Shown here piece by piece: positions 11,701-25,408 of a DNA stretch of 64,000 bases. Location: positions 364,881 through 428,880 of the forward strand of contig QANZ01028759.1 in NCBI GenBank assembly GCA_003254925.1, given 5' to 3'. The notes below the pieces were generated by a model. It did not search any database. It worked only from the letters and a program-made list of their open reading frames with translations, and was not told where the DNA came from. How positions within the stretch are numbered: position 1 is the first letter of the stretch; each line of letters begins with the position of its first letter. The stretch is from Chamaecrista fasciculata (taxonomy: Eukaryota; Streptophyta; Magnoliopsida; Fabales; Fabaceae). The position numbers and the translations under genes were made by a program.

Positions 11701-14700
11701 GGAGCACAATCTACCACAGAGTAGGCACAATGCAGGCTCATCAAGAACTGATTTGCATTCAGGTTCAGGGCAACGCTGTTTGATACACCTGTATATGTAT
11801 ATATTTTGTATGAAGTAAAATTTCAAGTTCAATAGAAGTTACCTTATATAAAGACATGTGAAATATATTAATTACAATTACCTCTGCAAAAGATCCTGGT
11901 AAACATGTGGCAATCTCATCAACTCAAATGGAACTGCAGGTGTTATATGCATATTTCGGTGAACCCCAGCCAATGCAAATTCCTTGCAAAAATGATGACA
12001 CCAAATAGAGACAGATGATCTTGAAAGATCATCCTTAAGAACCACATCAAGAGAGGGAATCTTGAACATGTTCTCAAGCTCTTGAATTTTAGTAATCTCA
12101 AAAATGTCAATGTTGGAGTCAACCATAAAGTCATGTGTGTAACAACATGATTTATCCAATACATGATCCTCATCACAGAATGGTGCTGGGATGGAAGAAT
12201 ATAGTATTTTCCACAACAATGCACATCTTCGCAAATAAGGGAAGCAGAACCTCCTAATGGCATCTTTAATGTCAGCACTAGGGTCAAAATAGTTTGACAC
12301 AAAATACTCCCGAGCACATCTTGATTCACCCATAACTTTAAATATGTCAGTGATCAGGCAATCAGAAACACCTAATTCACTTAAATGTTGAGACTTCCCA
12401 CAATACATAATAACAGCCTGCATCCAGATGAACCCATATTACAATATTGGCATACTAACAGAATACATATAATTTGAGTAAGTGGGAAGCAAGATGACCA
12501 ACCTGAGTTACAGCTACTACATAGAAAGCATGCACAAGGGACAGCAAAGATTCTTCACATGACAAAAATGGGTATGGCAGACAAAAAAGAACCCACATCA
12601 ACGTTGAAAAGGGGTCATGAGCAAGTACAGGATCAGAAGCCCGCCTCCAGAATAGAATGTCAGTGTTTGATAGGTCCATTTCGACATGTTTCAAGATAGA
12701 TAACATATCACCTGTGAAAATGAAGCAGTTACGGAACCAGGGTAATCAAAATCAGAAATGTGAACTTACAATATGCATGCAAGACCTAATAAAAGAAAAG
12801 CAAACAAATTTCTAGCATGTAGACAAACAATGGAAGAAATTAACTTGAAGCCTACAAAGTTTTCAACCACTAAAATCTATCCCATCAGAACTACAAGAGG
12901 CAAAAAAACCCAGTCAAACACCAACAGGTTTTCTTAAGAAATCCATATATCCAAACTTAACCTGTTAGAAATCTTGAAAACGCCAACAGTAAATTCCCCA
13001 AATAAGAGCCTACTTCCTCCAAATCAAAAGGCTAATATTCAAATTTGAAACTATATTACAGAAAACAAAAAATATAAATATTTATATGTTCAAAGCAATA
13101 AATACAAGAATTATACCTCTCTCAGACACTCCAAAGCAAATAGACTGTGAGAAGAGTTGGACACCCCTAAATCTTTGAAGAACGTGAAGAGAATTTTTAT
13201 TTCTTGACTTTTGAACAAGTTTCAGCAGGAGGGATAATATAAATCCACTAGAAGATTTAAGTTCTTCGTACATGGCACTAAGAGCATAGTTTGGAGTCAA
13301 AGAAGACCTTCCACATCGTGCAGCAATCTCCATTGACATCAAGGAGTATTTAAAAGTGTCCCACATGAGCATTGGGTGATTTAGTCTTGCAGATCTTGAT
13401 AACTTGTCATGTTTGTTAGGATTAGGAAAATACATTTTAGACAACACTTGAGAGAAATGCTCTAGTTTTTGCTCTGCTCTATCACATTGTGACAAAGGAA
13501 TTGCTTTTTGGAATTTTTCCTTTCCAACAGCATTAGCAGAAGTTTGCAAAATCTTCAAGGCTTGCTTAAGGCGGAGGTAATGAATTTCTTTGGTTGATGC
13601 AGCCAAGGGGTCCATAGCAGGTAGCAAGCCAGTAATTAAGCCAGAAGACTGCTTCAGAGGCTTCTCTAAGTTTCCAGGTACCATAGGCAAGACACAGTTT
13701 ACAAGTCGACGACACACAGGGCACAAAAATTCTCCCTGAAACAAAATTGAAGTGTTTCAAAACCAGATAATATATTTTTTCATCAACCTTAAGAAAATAA
13801 AAATTATTGTCCAAAAAACTTGACTCATACCTGATCTGGGTCAACAATATGTCCTCCTTCAAAAACAATTCTTCTGACAGACCTGTCCAAGTGTAAGCGT
13901 AAGTGAAAAGCCATCTATTATTTTCAAACAACTAATGAGTAATTTGCAAAAAGGGCCAGTTGATATCAAAAGGACAAGATATAACAGCATAATCAAATTT
14001 TAAAATTTTCAGCATTCTCCCAACCAGTTTATAGTACAGAAACTATAAACAAAATTTACCTTTCTTTTAATGAAGATCGATATCGATCAAGACACTCCTG
14101 ATGCACAGCATGACCACAGGAAGAAAGATGAAGCCCATCAAAATCAGTCGGGCCAAATGAACAGTATCCTGTGTGCTGTGAAGTAGACTCTACAGAAGCA
14201 TTCTCACTTTGAACATTTTCAGATGGTGAAGTGTTTAACATCTCTCTTGCAATATCAGCTATATATTTTCCAAGCAAGACAGATCCACCATCTCTAACAA
14301 TTTTTGGATCCCCTTCAGCAGTTGACATTTTCTCATCATCATGCATTTCTCCACAAATGGAGAGGTGCAAATCCTGTTCCAGTGACTCAAAAGTATATGG
14401 CGACTTCTCTTTTTCATTGTGAGATGGATCCGGAAGTTGAACACTCCCCAACGTTGGGAACTGATTCTTAATAAATTGCAAAAAGGTACTGACTTCTGCA
14501 GGTTGCCCACTAGAGGCCAATTCATTGGCAGCATTCAGAAGCACCTGGGCTATGTCGGAAGACGAACTTGATCCCGAACTAGATGAATTCCAATCCATAG
14601 CCAATGTATCTGTTGCCGTGAAATTGGTGACAGACTTATGTTCTTTATCTGTCTGGCAAAGTTGCGACCAAGATGGGGGACCTCTGTCTACAAAACTGAC

Positions 14701-17700
14701 AAGCCTAGATTTCTTGTGCATAGAACAGACAAAAAAATGTACAAATTAGCTTAAATTTTTTTTTTAGAAAAAAAAAAAGTGACAGTGACAATGAATTCAA
14801 ACAAAAATGTGCAATTCACCAAACAGGAATCTATATTTGATCTGGTATGCAGCAGTTATACTACCACAGTACTGTAAGATACCTGAAGAAGAACCAGAAA
14901 TGATATGGGACGTTTGGAATTATGATCATGGCAAAGTGAGCAAACAACTTGAGTGGATTCCTCAGCATCATGCTCAGTATCAAAGTCACCTTCATTATCA
15001 TCTTGAGAATCATCATCAATTGTGGAATCAACACTCGCCAAAAACTTTGACTGTTGAGCTCTCATCTTTTCCTGAATTACAAACCAAGTAAAACAAGATC
15101 TAATTCGAAAAGTGAAGGTGATTAAATTGGTAAAACCAAACAGATCAATGGCGGCTAGATATAAAAGTATCTAAACCCAAGCTCAAGAGTCTTGCTACCA
15201 GACAAACCTAGCCTAAATGCTTTCCTTCAACATGAAAACTACTAACAAAGAGAATTGAAAAGCATGTGTTCCAAAAAACTTATGCATAATTATTAACATG
15301 TCTCAGATATGTCCTCCAGATTTCAGCAAAATCATATTAAGGTGCATCAAACAGAGTGTGACTTCTGTTAATATACTTGATTATAAAAACAAAATACAAC
15401 ATCCTACCATCATTGCAGCCTGCCTTTCCCGAGCTTTTGCCTTGCGTTTCTCGCTGTCAGAAACTGACACCAATTCGCTTGAGTCTCTAGCTGGCATGCG
15501 TTCAGATATATGACTCACAACTTCAGGGGCAAGTTGCTGCAACTTAGTCATGCATCTGTGGTCAATCTCAGCAAACTTCTTCAGTAAGCTTTCAATTAAA
15601 GCAGAGAGGTTGCAACCACCTGCTTCTACAAAAGTGTCTATACTTTCCTTCCTGTGAAACCTCATCAACACAACGAGAAGTGACAACAAGCTTTGTTCAC
15701 CAACACCATAAGCAGAGTTTTCTTCAATTATTTCACCAGCGAAAGCTACTATAGGGATTTCTGTCTCATCGACACATGTCTTGTCAGTAAATTCTTTCTG
15801 CTGAAAACAGATATCTAAAGACAACGATAGTAAATGCAGTGCAGTCAGAAGAACACCATCCGGAGCACGAGATTCAGCTGCTTTGAAAGTAAAAACAGCA
15901 TAATATAGAACTGCACGGATAATCTGTAGGACCACTTTGCAAGTGGCTATCCTGGAAATCCCCTTCAAAGGAGAATAAATTTTTGTCCAACAAGGAAGTT
16001 GTGTGGATAGGGCAGAGACAGCACAGAAGCGTAAATATCTTTCTTCTGCAACTTGTAAATCCTTTGAATTCCAACGAGGATGATACAAATCCAATTCTTT
16101 CCAAAATGACCATCGCAAGGAATACATACCCTGATATAAAAGAAGAAAGTTAAGATAAATAGAGGCTAACTGAAGGGAAAGGAAAAAAAAACTTGAGAAT
16201 TGATATAACCTGGTTAAAGCCAGATGGATTAGAATAAACAGCAACGGTGTCCAAAACCTCTTGAAGCTGTTCAAACTTAGAGAGATCACGAGGTAGAGAC
16301 TTCACCAATTGGCTACGAGTGGCATCTCCAATGGCTAACTTATAAATTAGTTCCCTTTTCAAGCTTTCAGCTGTAGTTAGCCCACAAAAGCGCCTTTCTT
16401 TCACTATCTGAATAATAAGAGTGAGCATTTCCTGGACTAAAACAGGTTCATACCTGCAAAATAGATATTCATTCAATATGGATTACTGATCTTGTAGGGA
16501 ATGACAAAGTTAGATTAAAGGTTTTAACATGAGTATGGTCCTTAACAAACAGGAGTGAACTTTGATTCTCATGTCATGAAAAATAGATCTTAAATCATAC
16601 CAATCAAATGAAGTAGCTTTAATGAGAGTAATTTTCATTTTGAATTGGTTCCGGTGACTGACATTACAAATCTGAGTTTGATAAAATATTTGAAGGTGCT
16701 TCTTCCAGTGCATGTTAAAGGCCATATGTGCTTTAAAGAACCACATTTTGAGGTCATTTCAGACCAGCTACCAGCGACAGTTGTCAAAAACATGATCTAC
16801 CTATACCTAAGAAATCTTCACCCTCCCTAAATTATAAACTGTTATATTTCCATTTAACTTAGTAAAATCTGCTTCGTAATTTTAAAATAACCATACTTAT
16901 ATAACAAAATAAACACTGTTATCAACCAAAATACAACTCACAACAAATTTTATCACACTTGATCTGAATGTTCTTCACCAGTAGCTTTTTTCATAGCACC
17001 TTCATTACAGCAGACTTTGAAGGAACAACAACAAAAAATGGGACCCAAGTTAGATAGGTTGCCCCAACTCCCAAGAATATGACTACTTTCTTTTTTCTTT
17101 TGGGGGGGGGGGGGGGNNNNNGGGGGGGGGGGGGTGTGTGTGTGTGTGTGTGTGTGCGGAGGGGGAAGACAATGCAGAATTATAAAACCCATGATATCTT
17201 TTGTAGGTACTGGTAGACATAAAATTACAGAAGATATGGCAATGAGACCAGTAAAGCATGAGAAAAGAAGAAAAAAATGATGCATGATAAGGATATGATG
17301 TTGCAAAAACTGAGAACATACTCGCTAGACCGTTCAGGATTCAGGGAAAGGTAGTTTGAAAGCTCGAAACGCTCAAGAATTCTACTGACATACAGATCTG
17401 GTGGAGCTAGTGCAGCACAGCACTGAAGAAGAAATAGGTCAAGTTCCAGACCTTGTTCGGACCTGCAGAAGAAAAGACCATAAGAAAGACCTGGACAAAC
17501 TTTCTGAAATAAATAAGTATAACTGATGCAATGCAATGTAAAGTTAGCACTTGAACATTAATCCTTAGATACAGTGTACACTAACCAGCGCACTGACCGA
17601 TACCATTCGCAAGATAAAAGAGCAGCATCTCCATTTTTCCGCCACATTCCAGCATGAACTTCAGCACAAAAAACCCTAATGCGCAATGGATGCTCCATTA

Positions 17701-20468
17701 TGAAGGCAGAAAACCCACAGGGATGACTGCCCCCTAAAGCATGTCCAAAGAAGTCAGTGTAGATTGTTGATGATGAGTTAGCAGAACAAGCATCAGACAC
17801 ATCTGGAATTGGAGATTCACCAAAGTATCTTCTCAAGGACCTTTGCAACAGCATGGAAAGTAATCGATGTATTGGGATGTGTACAGATATATCCTGTGAA
17901 CTAACATCATAAACTATTTGTGGCCAATCAAACGAAGATAGAAAACGCAGACCATCTAATTCTGCAGGAACATCTGCTTCCACTGTACTGTCAACACTAC
18001 CAGAAGAATTATGGGTATGATCTGATTCAATTATTTTTGCTTTACAATCCTTAACTGCATTTTCACTGTTTTCAAGGTCATCCATGCAGTAATCAGAGCC
18101 TTGCCTACCATGGTCTTCACTTGAGCTTGCAAGCCTCCGAAAAATATTCCTACCTTTTCTGATATTGGTTAATGTTCTCTTTATTGCTGAAAGATTGCCG
18201 TCATAGATACTACCACTGTTTGATGATGACATGTTAGGAAGTACCCAAGACTTATTTTCAATTCCCAACCAATTTTCAATGGCCCCTAAACACTCAGAAA
18301 TCAACCACGTGACCGAATGTGGAAGTAGCATATGAGAAGAGGCATTGGATTTTACTTCAGATGCCTTTGAAGAACCAGCAAAAGCACTACTCCGACCAGC
18401 CATACTACATGCAGAGCTATCCTGTGACAATCGCCCCACTTTTGCATGTCTTAGATTATCTCCATCATCCGATTCTTGCTTATCTGAGATCCAAAAAATC
18501 TCATCATCCAATCCTCCCTTACTAAAATCAGAAAATGCCCCATCCACCAAAAGAGAATGAATATTTGCAATAGAGTGGCCTAAAACAAAAGGTAAGTGTA
18601 CATTCTCATTTTCTTCTTCAATATGTTGACCAGTTTCTCTCTTTTGAGGGTTCATCCCTTGAACAAAGGATATAAGTCTCATCCAAGTTCTTGAGATATC
18701 TTGTTGACCATAGGTGACATATTTAGGAACCATCACATGACTCATAACAAATCGAATATCTTCAACAACACGTATGGTCGTCTCATACAAATTTCCCCAC
18801 CTAGCAACCTGCAATGAGGATCTGTCACTTTAGGCAAACATAATAAAACAAAAATTGGGAGCAAGATCATAGTATAGCAATATATCATTGATATAAAATT
18901 CTTTACCAACTGCAAGATCACAACAAATACCAAGAGATTTGATTTAAAAAGATTTATTATTAGTCTGTAATTGTTGCACATATATCCTGATGAGAATAAA
19001 TAAAGAAATAAATAAATAAAAGAAGCCGATCACCTGCAATCGGCTATCTTCTCCGGCACAAGAAAAGAAAATGTCTTCCAAACATCCCAACAGCATGGTC
19101 AGTAAGTTCATTTCCTTCACCAGACGGGGAGTGAGAGTGGGCACTGTAAGTATCTGCACAGAGAATGTGGACAGCAGAGGATACTTCTTCAGAGGACCAT
19201 CACTGCACTCTTTTATGGCCTCATTAATAACACTTGGATAGTAAGTGAGGAATACTTTAGCAAACTCATACTTGAAAACAGGTTCTCCCAGCAATTTCAG
19301 TAGTAACTCATGGAGTTTTCTTACAACAGCATCATTTAAAAACCTCTCAGCTCTCAACAGAATGCTCAATAAACCAGTAGAAGAAAATAACAACCTAGCA
19401 ACGAAACTGAGCAAACTCTCACTATTCTTGCAAAATTCTGAAAGCATATCAACTAATGCAAAAGTTAGCTCATTAGCAGCCTTCTTTCTTTCGACAACAG
19501 CAATGCTTGATCTAGAGTTTTCTTGAGAGACAGTTTCTGCAAATGTTAGCTTGTCTTTCCAAAAATCGAAGATGGAATTAAGCACTGGAGATACAGAATT
19601 GGCATATTCCTCTGGAAGCGGTTGTATCTGCTCTGAACCCTTATGCTTTGAACAGAATCCCTCACGTTTCCAGGCTGTTGCATCCCCACAATCACAACAA
19701 CCACCACCTGTGTATATAACTAAGTAATCATGGCCCTTGTGATTTCCATTCTCAAAACAAGGTACACATATCGCGCAGGTTGGATCTTGTTCACATGTTC
19801 TACACCTGTATGCTATATCATTATGTCCCCAAACAGACCCACAAACACCAAGCTGCCCAACCGACAATCTCGAAAGTTTCCCCAAGGCAGCATTTGGGTC
19901 ACCCTCAAACATTAACCACTGTAGCCACAGCATGCTTTCATAAAATCTCGGCTTCATTGTCACACCCGAGGATTTTTTACCACCCGGCTTCGGATCTTGC
20001 ATTGCTATTGCTTCAACCACTTCCTCATCCCCAGGTAATATAGCAGACACTAGCTCAGGTATCAAAGATTCTTTATCCTTAACAAAATCAACAAGTTGCG
20101 GTGGGTCAAGTTGCTCCTCAGGAACTCCCAATTGAACAAGCTTCTGCAGACGTCAATTAAAAATATTAATCAAATATTAAAAAAAACTAATAAATCATGG
20201 GATACATTGAAGCACAAGAATTCAACCGACAAAGGGTTTCTTCTCAACAATAAAAAAAAAGTACCTATTTTCTAAATGAGGAGATAATAACAGCGAACTA
20301 CATAACTCTCAACAACAATCGAGTTCACAGTAACCCATATCCACAAAAAAAAAAAAAAGAAAAAAAAAATCTACTACTAGAAGAAATGGGTGTTACCTGA
20401 ACGATTCGATCTCGAGCCTTGATGGGTTCAGAATCGGAAGGCGAGTCGATTTCCATGTTATCCACCAT
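8777..20468 (-). CDS. PRT6: E3 ubiquitin ligase PRT6 (UBR-box N-recognin), 17 exons
   Basis: PRT6 recognises proteins with basic N-terminal residues and marks them for the proteasome, including group VII ERFs in oxygen and NO sensing. Exons read from GT/AG sites: 20468-20397, 20143-19034, 18808-17586, 17462-17322, 16453-16210, 16130-15408, 15071-14883, 14712-14060, 13882-13831, 13735-13117, 12711-12503, 12417-11882, 11788-11678, 9936-9870, 9721-9644, 9019-8951, 8851-8777. All junctions keep frame, giving about 2056 residues (Arabidopsis has about 2000). A Cys/His-rich UBR box lies at about 123-193. A RING-H2 is split by a ~210-residue insertion: CSLC near 1215-1218, CGHAVHQEC near 1435, CPVC near 1474-1477. 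The C-terminus (GSFFMV) matches the family's conserved autoinhibitory end. The start MVDNMEIDSP was chosen for its MEIDSP motif. The gene looks whole. Small 3' exons are placed by similarity and are the least certain. Confidence 0.93.
9060..9345 (+). mobile_element. Ty1/copia retrotransposon remnant in PRT6 intron 15
   Basis: The plus strand encodes a stretch like the C-terminal part of copia RNase H (KHHDRTKHVETDSHFIKE, the conserved HDRTKHIExDxHFI motif), followed by a LGMIxI-like tail and a purine-rich GAGGGCGAG tract before TGTTG, as at the start of a copia 3' LTR. It is a short, broken fossil lying antisense within the intron between PRT6 exons 15 and 16. No other copia domains and no full LTR pair are seen. 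Its age cannot be judged without two LTRs. Confidence 0.75.
17101..17158. repeat. G-tract, 5-N gap and (GT)n microsatellite in PRT6 intron 4
   Basis: A run of G on either side of five N (17117-17121) passes into about a dozen GT repeats. It lies in the intron between PRT6 exons 4 and 5 and does not affect coding. The tract length is unreliable because homopolymers of this kind assemble poorly. ORFs drawn through it, with X residues, are artefacts. Confidence 0.85.
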
Positions 20469-21329
20469 GATTGAGCGCCAGAATCGCAAGAGCCAATCCA
20501 CGCAACACAGACAGCGACAGAACCCAGAGGCTTCACTACCCAGGTCTTCTTTCTTCACTTCGCTATGGAAAAATTCAATTCCGACGAAAATTTCGGAACC
20601 CTTGTTCAAGTTCCTAATCTCAATTTTCTATTAACCTACTTTGGTTTTCAATTCATGCATCTACACATCATTTCTTGCACAAAGTGTATTAATTGCTTCT
20701 TCGTCGCGCTCCTAGACTTGACTTTTTTTTTTTTTTTTTCNCGATGAGAAGTTATATAATTATTTTTGTCTTTCATTTTTTTAGTATCAAAAAAATTATT
20801 TATTTTTCATAAATCTTTATTGTTTTTTTGAAATATAAATAGTATATGATTTTTAGTTTTACCAAATAATTCTCAAAATATTTATTAAGTTGTTATCAAT
20901 TTATTATCATATTTATTTATTGTACAATACGGATATTTAAATGATTATCATAATATAATTTATGAAATTTAGAAATTAGAAAATGCTCTGCCTAAATGAA
21001 TCGTGAGATGCTGTTTTATAAACTAAAATGAAATCTGATAATATATTTTTTTATAGCACAATGAAATCTATCTATCTAATATTTTTAACACTTTACCCAA
21101 AAAAAGATTGTTGATTAACAAACAAAATATAGGTGGAATTGTCCATTTCTATCTCTGGCAAAAGAAAAAACATAGGTAGAATTTATGTTCAATCTTTTTA
21201 ATTTTATCAAATTCAAGGTAATAATCTTTTGGCCAAATACCTAAATTGGTCTTGAAAGTATAGGATATATTTTAAATTGATGTTAGATGTTTCATTTGTT
21301 TTAAATTAGATTATATATTTGTGGCAAAA
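20469..21329. other. PRT6 5' leader and upstream intergenic DNA with single-N join
   Basis: The first 200 bases upstream of the PRT6 start, to about 20650, are less AT-rich and probably hold its 5'UTR and core promoter; no TATA box can be assigned with confidence. A run of T interrupted by a single N lies at about 20723-20741, a likely assembly join. Beyond it the sequence is AT-rich with no recognised feature. Confidence 0.4.
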
Positions 21330-21925
21330 AAACCTTAGCGCTGCTATGCTCTCTTTTTTGTGAGAGTCTCCTACTCTCTCCTTTGTGATAGTCTACTGCT
21401 CTCCCCTCTGCGAGAGGTCCTACTCTCTCCACTGTGGGAACTTCTTCAATAACATGGACAATGGTGGTTCATATGGACACTCAAGTCAACGGTGGTTCAG
21501 AAAATGGATGTGGACGATGGTGGAGATGATAGTGCGACGGACGAGGAAGAAGTGGACAATGGAGGGATTCAACAAGTTTCTTGGCTAAGGTGCGTGTTCT
21601 AGTTGATGTGGATAAACCGATTATCATTGGTATGCTCTTTCCTAGATGTATTCTTGATAGATTTTTGGGGTTTGCCAAGTTCTTTAGTAAGTTAGGGCAT
21701 GATCTGAGTATGTGTAACGACTATGAGGTTAGAGCACGATGTGGCATGGGCTGATGTGTTCTGTTGCTTTATGTTTTCTGCTATTTTTTGTTTGTTGCTT
21801 TCTATTCGTTTTTTTCTCTACAACTGTGCTACTTGTTCTTGTGAGTTTTCTTTTACTATGGCTTTAGTGTTTATTGATGCCTTTGAGTTGTTTTGGTGTT
21901 GAATGAATTCAAGTTTTGGCGAAAA
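21330..21925 (+). mobile_element. Truncated LINE (5' end and ORF1 piece joined to 3' tail)
   Basis: The left part has repeated CTCTC...GTGAGAG phrases typical of plant LINE leaders. At about 21580-21735 the plus strand reads VRVLVDVDKPIIIGM then FSKLGHDLSMC, resembling the DUF4283 and adjoining zinc-knuckle region of plant LINE ORF1. It is followed at once by a T-rich 3' tail ending in GTTTTGGCG and an A-run at about 21922. Reverse transcriptase is missing, so this is an internally deleted copy. Assignment rests on motif recall, not on a search. Confidence 0.5.
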
Positions 21926-23469
21926 AAAAAGTAATATATATTTGTATGATTTTTCACTTTTTGTCATCAACTATTGAATGTAATTATATTTATCTTGTTC
22001 CAAGTTCGGACGAGTCTAGAACTACAAGTTATTTTTTAATAGTCTTTTCTCTATTCAGTTAATACCGTCAACAAACGAGACCAAATCAAATTAAAAAATA
22101 GTTTGTTCGTTTCACAGTAAAGCAAGTAAAGTTGGTTATGTCTCTCTCGTTGTAAATTCGAATACGACGAGTTTGGAATTCTATAATACTTTTAAGGCCT
22201 TTTTATACTTAATTGAGAGTTTGAGCAAATTAGGTCAAAATCTCATCCCAAAAATATAAAATATTTGTCTTTTATTATTTTTTTCACTTTTAGGTGGATA
22301 TTTTTATACTTTCGAGATGCAATTTGATATTTCATTTATCGATGGTCCCAATTGAACATAGACTTAAAACGAGATAAATATGACTAACTTTACTCATTTT
22401 ATTATAAAACAAGTAGCTCACTTTTGATTTGACCTTATTTGTTGAAGACTATAACTGAACAGAAAAAAGATATATAAAAAATAATAGTTTCCGGGTCTAG
22501 CACTTATAAACCTGGCCCGGATATACTCATTATTTTTAAAAAATTATATATATATATTTTCTTTTACAAAATATTTTTTATTGTAAAATATATATATTTA
22601 TATATATATATTTATTAATTGTATACTAAAAAATACATAAAACATATGCTTAATCTCAATTAAATCAATATTTTTTTAACAAATAAATCAAATTAAATCT
22701 TTTTACTAATAAAAACATTACTAAAATGATCCAAAATTAATTTTTTATCAATATATATAAGTTAAAAATCTTATAAAATACATAGACTTAAGTAAATGAA
22801 TAGAAAATTTTTTTTTAAAAAAAAATTGACCCAGTTAGGCCCGATGGCTGGACCCAAGTCTCGAGTCTAGTTGAAACCCAGCCCGACCCTTATGCACCTC
22901 TAAGTTTTAGACTTTATCTATTCTTAAAATAAAAAAAAATACGACTATATTCAACAATTTATAATCAAAGTAAAAAAAAAACTTATAGAAATATATAAAA
23001 CTAATTTAAAATAAATGAAATATTTAAAACCTATATGAAATACATGGCGAACCAATATGAGTATTTGGTGTAATCTTTTTAAACTACATTTATTTTGGAA
23101 GAAAATATTAAAAAAGTAACGTGTACGTACAAGGCCACTTATTTATTTTATATTTTATTTTATGTGTTTAGGTGTCATCATTATCTTTCTTATGGTGGTT
23201 CACACATTAACTATTTTGTTCTTTCATTCGTCATGGTTTTGTTTCTTTGGGTCATTCTCATTTCGTTGTTAAGTCGGTCAGCCTGTATTTCGGCCCTACA
23301 ATTGATGGCAGCCCAAACTAGGTGGGCCCACTACCGGTGTAATTCTTAAATTTTTCACATAAAAAGAAAAATTGGACTTTGGTCCTAAAGTATAATTTGT
23401 TAGAATTTTCTTTAGTGAAAAAGTTTTTTTGAACCATGTATTCTATCGAACAAAAAAAAAAACAAAAAC
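21926..23469. repeat. Degraded repeats between LINE and foldback element
   Basis: Phrases around 21960-22150 and 22330-22470 (GACGAG, CAACAAACGAGACCAAATCA, AAGTTGGTTATGTCTC) resemble the foldback element at 23470-24240 and the repeat around 44930-45490, so these are decayed relatives. About 22485-22905 has GGCCCGG and its complement near its ends, like a small hAT-type element. The remainder is AT-rich. The open frame at 23095-23349 has no recognisable domain. Confidence 0.4.
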
Positions 23470-24240
23470 ACAAGTGTAATTTTGGTCACTTATTTTTAGA
23501 TAAGTTACAATTAGTCTTTTATCTTTTTTCTTACAATTTTGGCCATATTTCTTTATTAAAAGTTTCACTTCTTAGTCCTAATAACTGAATATGGTAATAT
23601 TTATCTCGTTTCAAATTAGATTGCAACAAGTTCAAGGCTATATGTTAATCTTGACGAGTCATTTCTTTGTCCAATTGGAACAATCAACAAACAAAGTCAA
23701 ATTAGGCTTCGAAAACGAATCACTCGTTACATAATCAAATAAGCGAAGTTGGTCATATTTCTCTAGTTTCAAGTCTGATTGTGACAAGTTCAAAACTACG
23801 GGGTAGTTTTGACGAGTCATTTTTTTCTGCCCAGTTGGACGATCAACAAATGAGGTCAAATCATAACTGGATTGAGAAAATGACTCATAAAAAATAACAC
23901 ATATCTCCAACCTAATCACAATCGGACTTGAAATGATAAAGATATGACTAACTTCGCCTTTTTTAACCATGAAACAAGCAACCCATTATTGGAGCTCAAT
24001 TTGACCTTGTTTGCTAACAGCCCCAACTGGACAAAGAAATGACATATTAAGAGTAATTCATGGCTCTAAACTCGTCTCAATTAAACTTAAAACGAAAGAG
24101 ATATGACCACATTTCAGTCGTGGGACTAAGGAGTGAAACTTTTGAAAAAAGATATAATACAAAAATCGTAAGGAAAAAAAGAGATAAAGAGTAAGATTGT
24201 AACTTACCCAAAGATAATGGACCAAAATTGCATTTTAGCC
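23470..24240. mobile_element. ~770-bp foldback element with ~110-bp inverted ends
   Basis: The left end (AAGTGTAATTTTGGTC and on) and the right end (GACCAAAATTGCATTTT) are inverted repeats for about 110 bp. The interior holds at least three variants of a ~120-bp unit containing GACGAGTCATTT and CAATCAACAAA, the last ones inverted. No coding capacity is seen; the 103-codon minus frame at 23659-23970 runs through the repeat. It is probably a non-autonomous DNA element; superfamily is unknown. Confidence 0.6.
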
Positions 24241-24470
24241 TAGTTTGTGTCCAACTTTCTCTAATTTTTGAGGATTAAAAAAAACTTATTAAATTTATTT
24301 TTAATCATGTGCAAATCATCATCATCATCATTTTTATTAAACATAATTCTTTTTTAGTTATTTATCTATTATTAATTATAACAATAATTAATTTTAGATC
24401 TAGATCAACTTAAAATGCAATAATAATCATAAAATTACAAAAACAAAACATGGTTTTCTTAATATAAAAT

Positions 24471-24908
24471 TGGTTAAATGATCATTTTGATCCTAAATGT
24501 ATACCCTTACATTTATTTTGATCTTTTATGTTTCAAAATATTTATACTAGCCCTAAATGTTAACGATGGTAGTGTTGTGAGAGTGATAAGAGTTGTTATG
24601 ATGGAAAAGAAGAGTGGGAGATGGAAGAAGGAAAAACATGAATCCACCATAACTCCATAAGGGAAGAACTTTTGTCTTTTGTTTTTTTTTTCATACTAAA
24701 AAAACGCCCACATCAACATATAATGCCAAATAGGAGAGAGAGAATAGCCACATCACTAAGAAATCTTATCATTAATGAACCAAATGAACAAAATCTGAAG
24801 TCATGACCATTTTGAATCATTTTAAGACCAATATGAATATTTTGAAACATAAAAAGACCAAAATGAACATAAAGACATACATTTAGGACCAAAATGATAC
24901 TTGACCTA
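24471..24908. mobile_element. MITE with CATTTTGATCCTAAATGTAT termini
   Basis: The left end contains TTTTGATCCTAAATGTAT and TTTTATGTTTCAAAATATT; the right end holds the complements of both in reverse order. Inverted arms are about 75 bp or longer in a ~440-bp unit. The target duplication was not resolved. It is non-coding. Confidence 0.6.
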
Positions 24909-25408
24909 TAAAATGTAACAAAAATGATCTTTTACTCAAATAATTCTCTATCCCAAACAGAACCGCTCCAAGTCACGATAAGCTGTTCGACTAGTTCAAC
25001 TATCCCATCTATAGTTTGGTTTTTACATTGGTTTTAGTTTCTCAAGGAGGGGGAAGAAAAGTCATACTCTGCACAAGCAAGGACCATATAGGTCATCAAG
25101 ATGAGTATATGACAGCAGGGTGCAAGCACAAAATGAAGAATCTGAAAATCCAACATGCCATCATGTACTTAAAGAGGACAAATTATTCAAGCTTATTGAA
25201 AATATACCTAATATAAGTTTATATATTCATAAAGATGGATGCAAAACTATTAACTATGCCTCCTACATCAACTGCTACCACAAATTCCTCAAAAGTTGTA
25301 TAGATAAGTAGGACATTAACAGAAATGCAGTTTCTGAGGGAATAGACAAAAGATCAAAACAACAAGCAAGCACTTGATAATATCCCCATTGTGAATGAAG
25401 CTTTACTT
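24909..25408. other. AS1 copy A 3' flank, shared with copy B
   Basis: From about 25100 to 25408 this stretch aligns with 37270-37300 and 37470-37750 downstream of the second AS1 gene, including the phrase GATGGATGCAAAACTATTAA. It therefore belongs to the duplicated segment and probably holds the 3'UTR of the minus-strand gene. The small plus-strand frames at 25016-25311 are not genes. Copy B carries about 150 extra bases near 37310-37460. Confidence 0.55.

Noticed and set aside
17083-17319. Minus-strand frames reading through the G-tract and N
   Set aside because: They are intronic, contain X residues and poly-Pro/Thr from the microsatellite.
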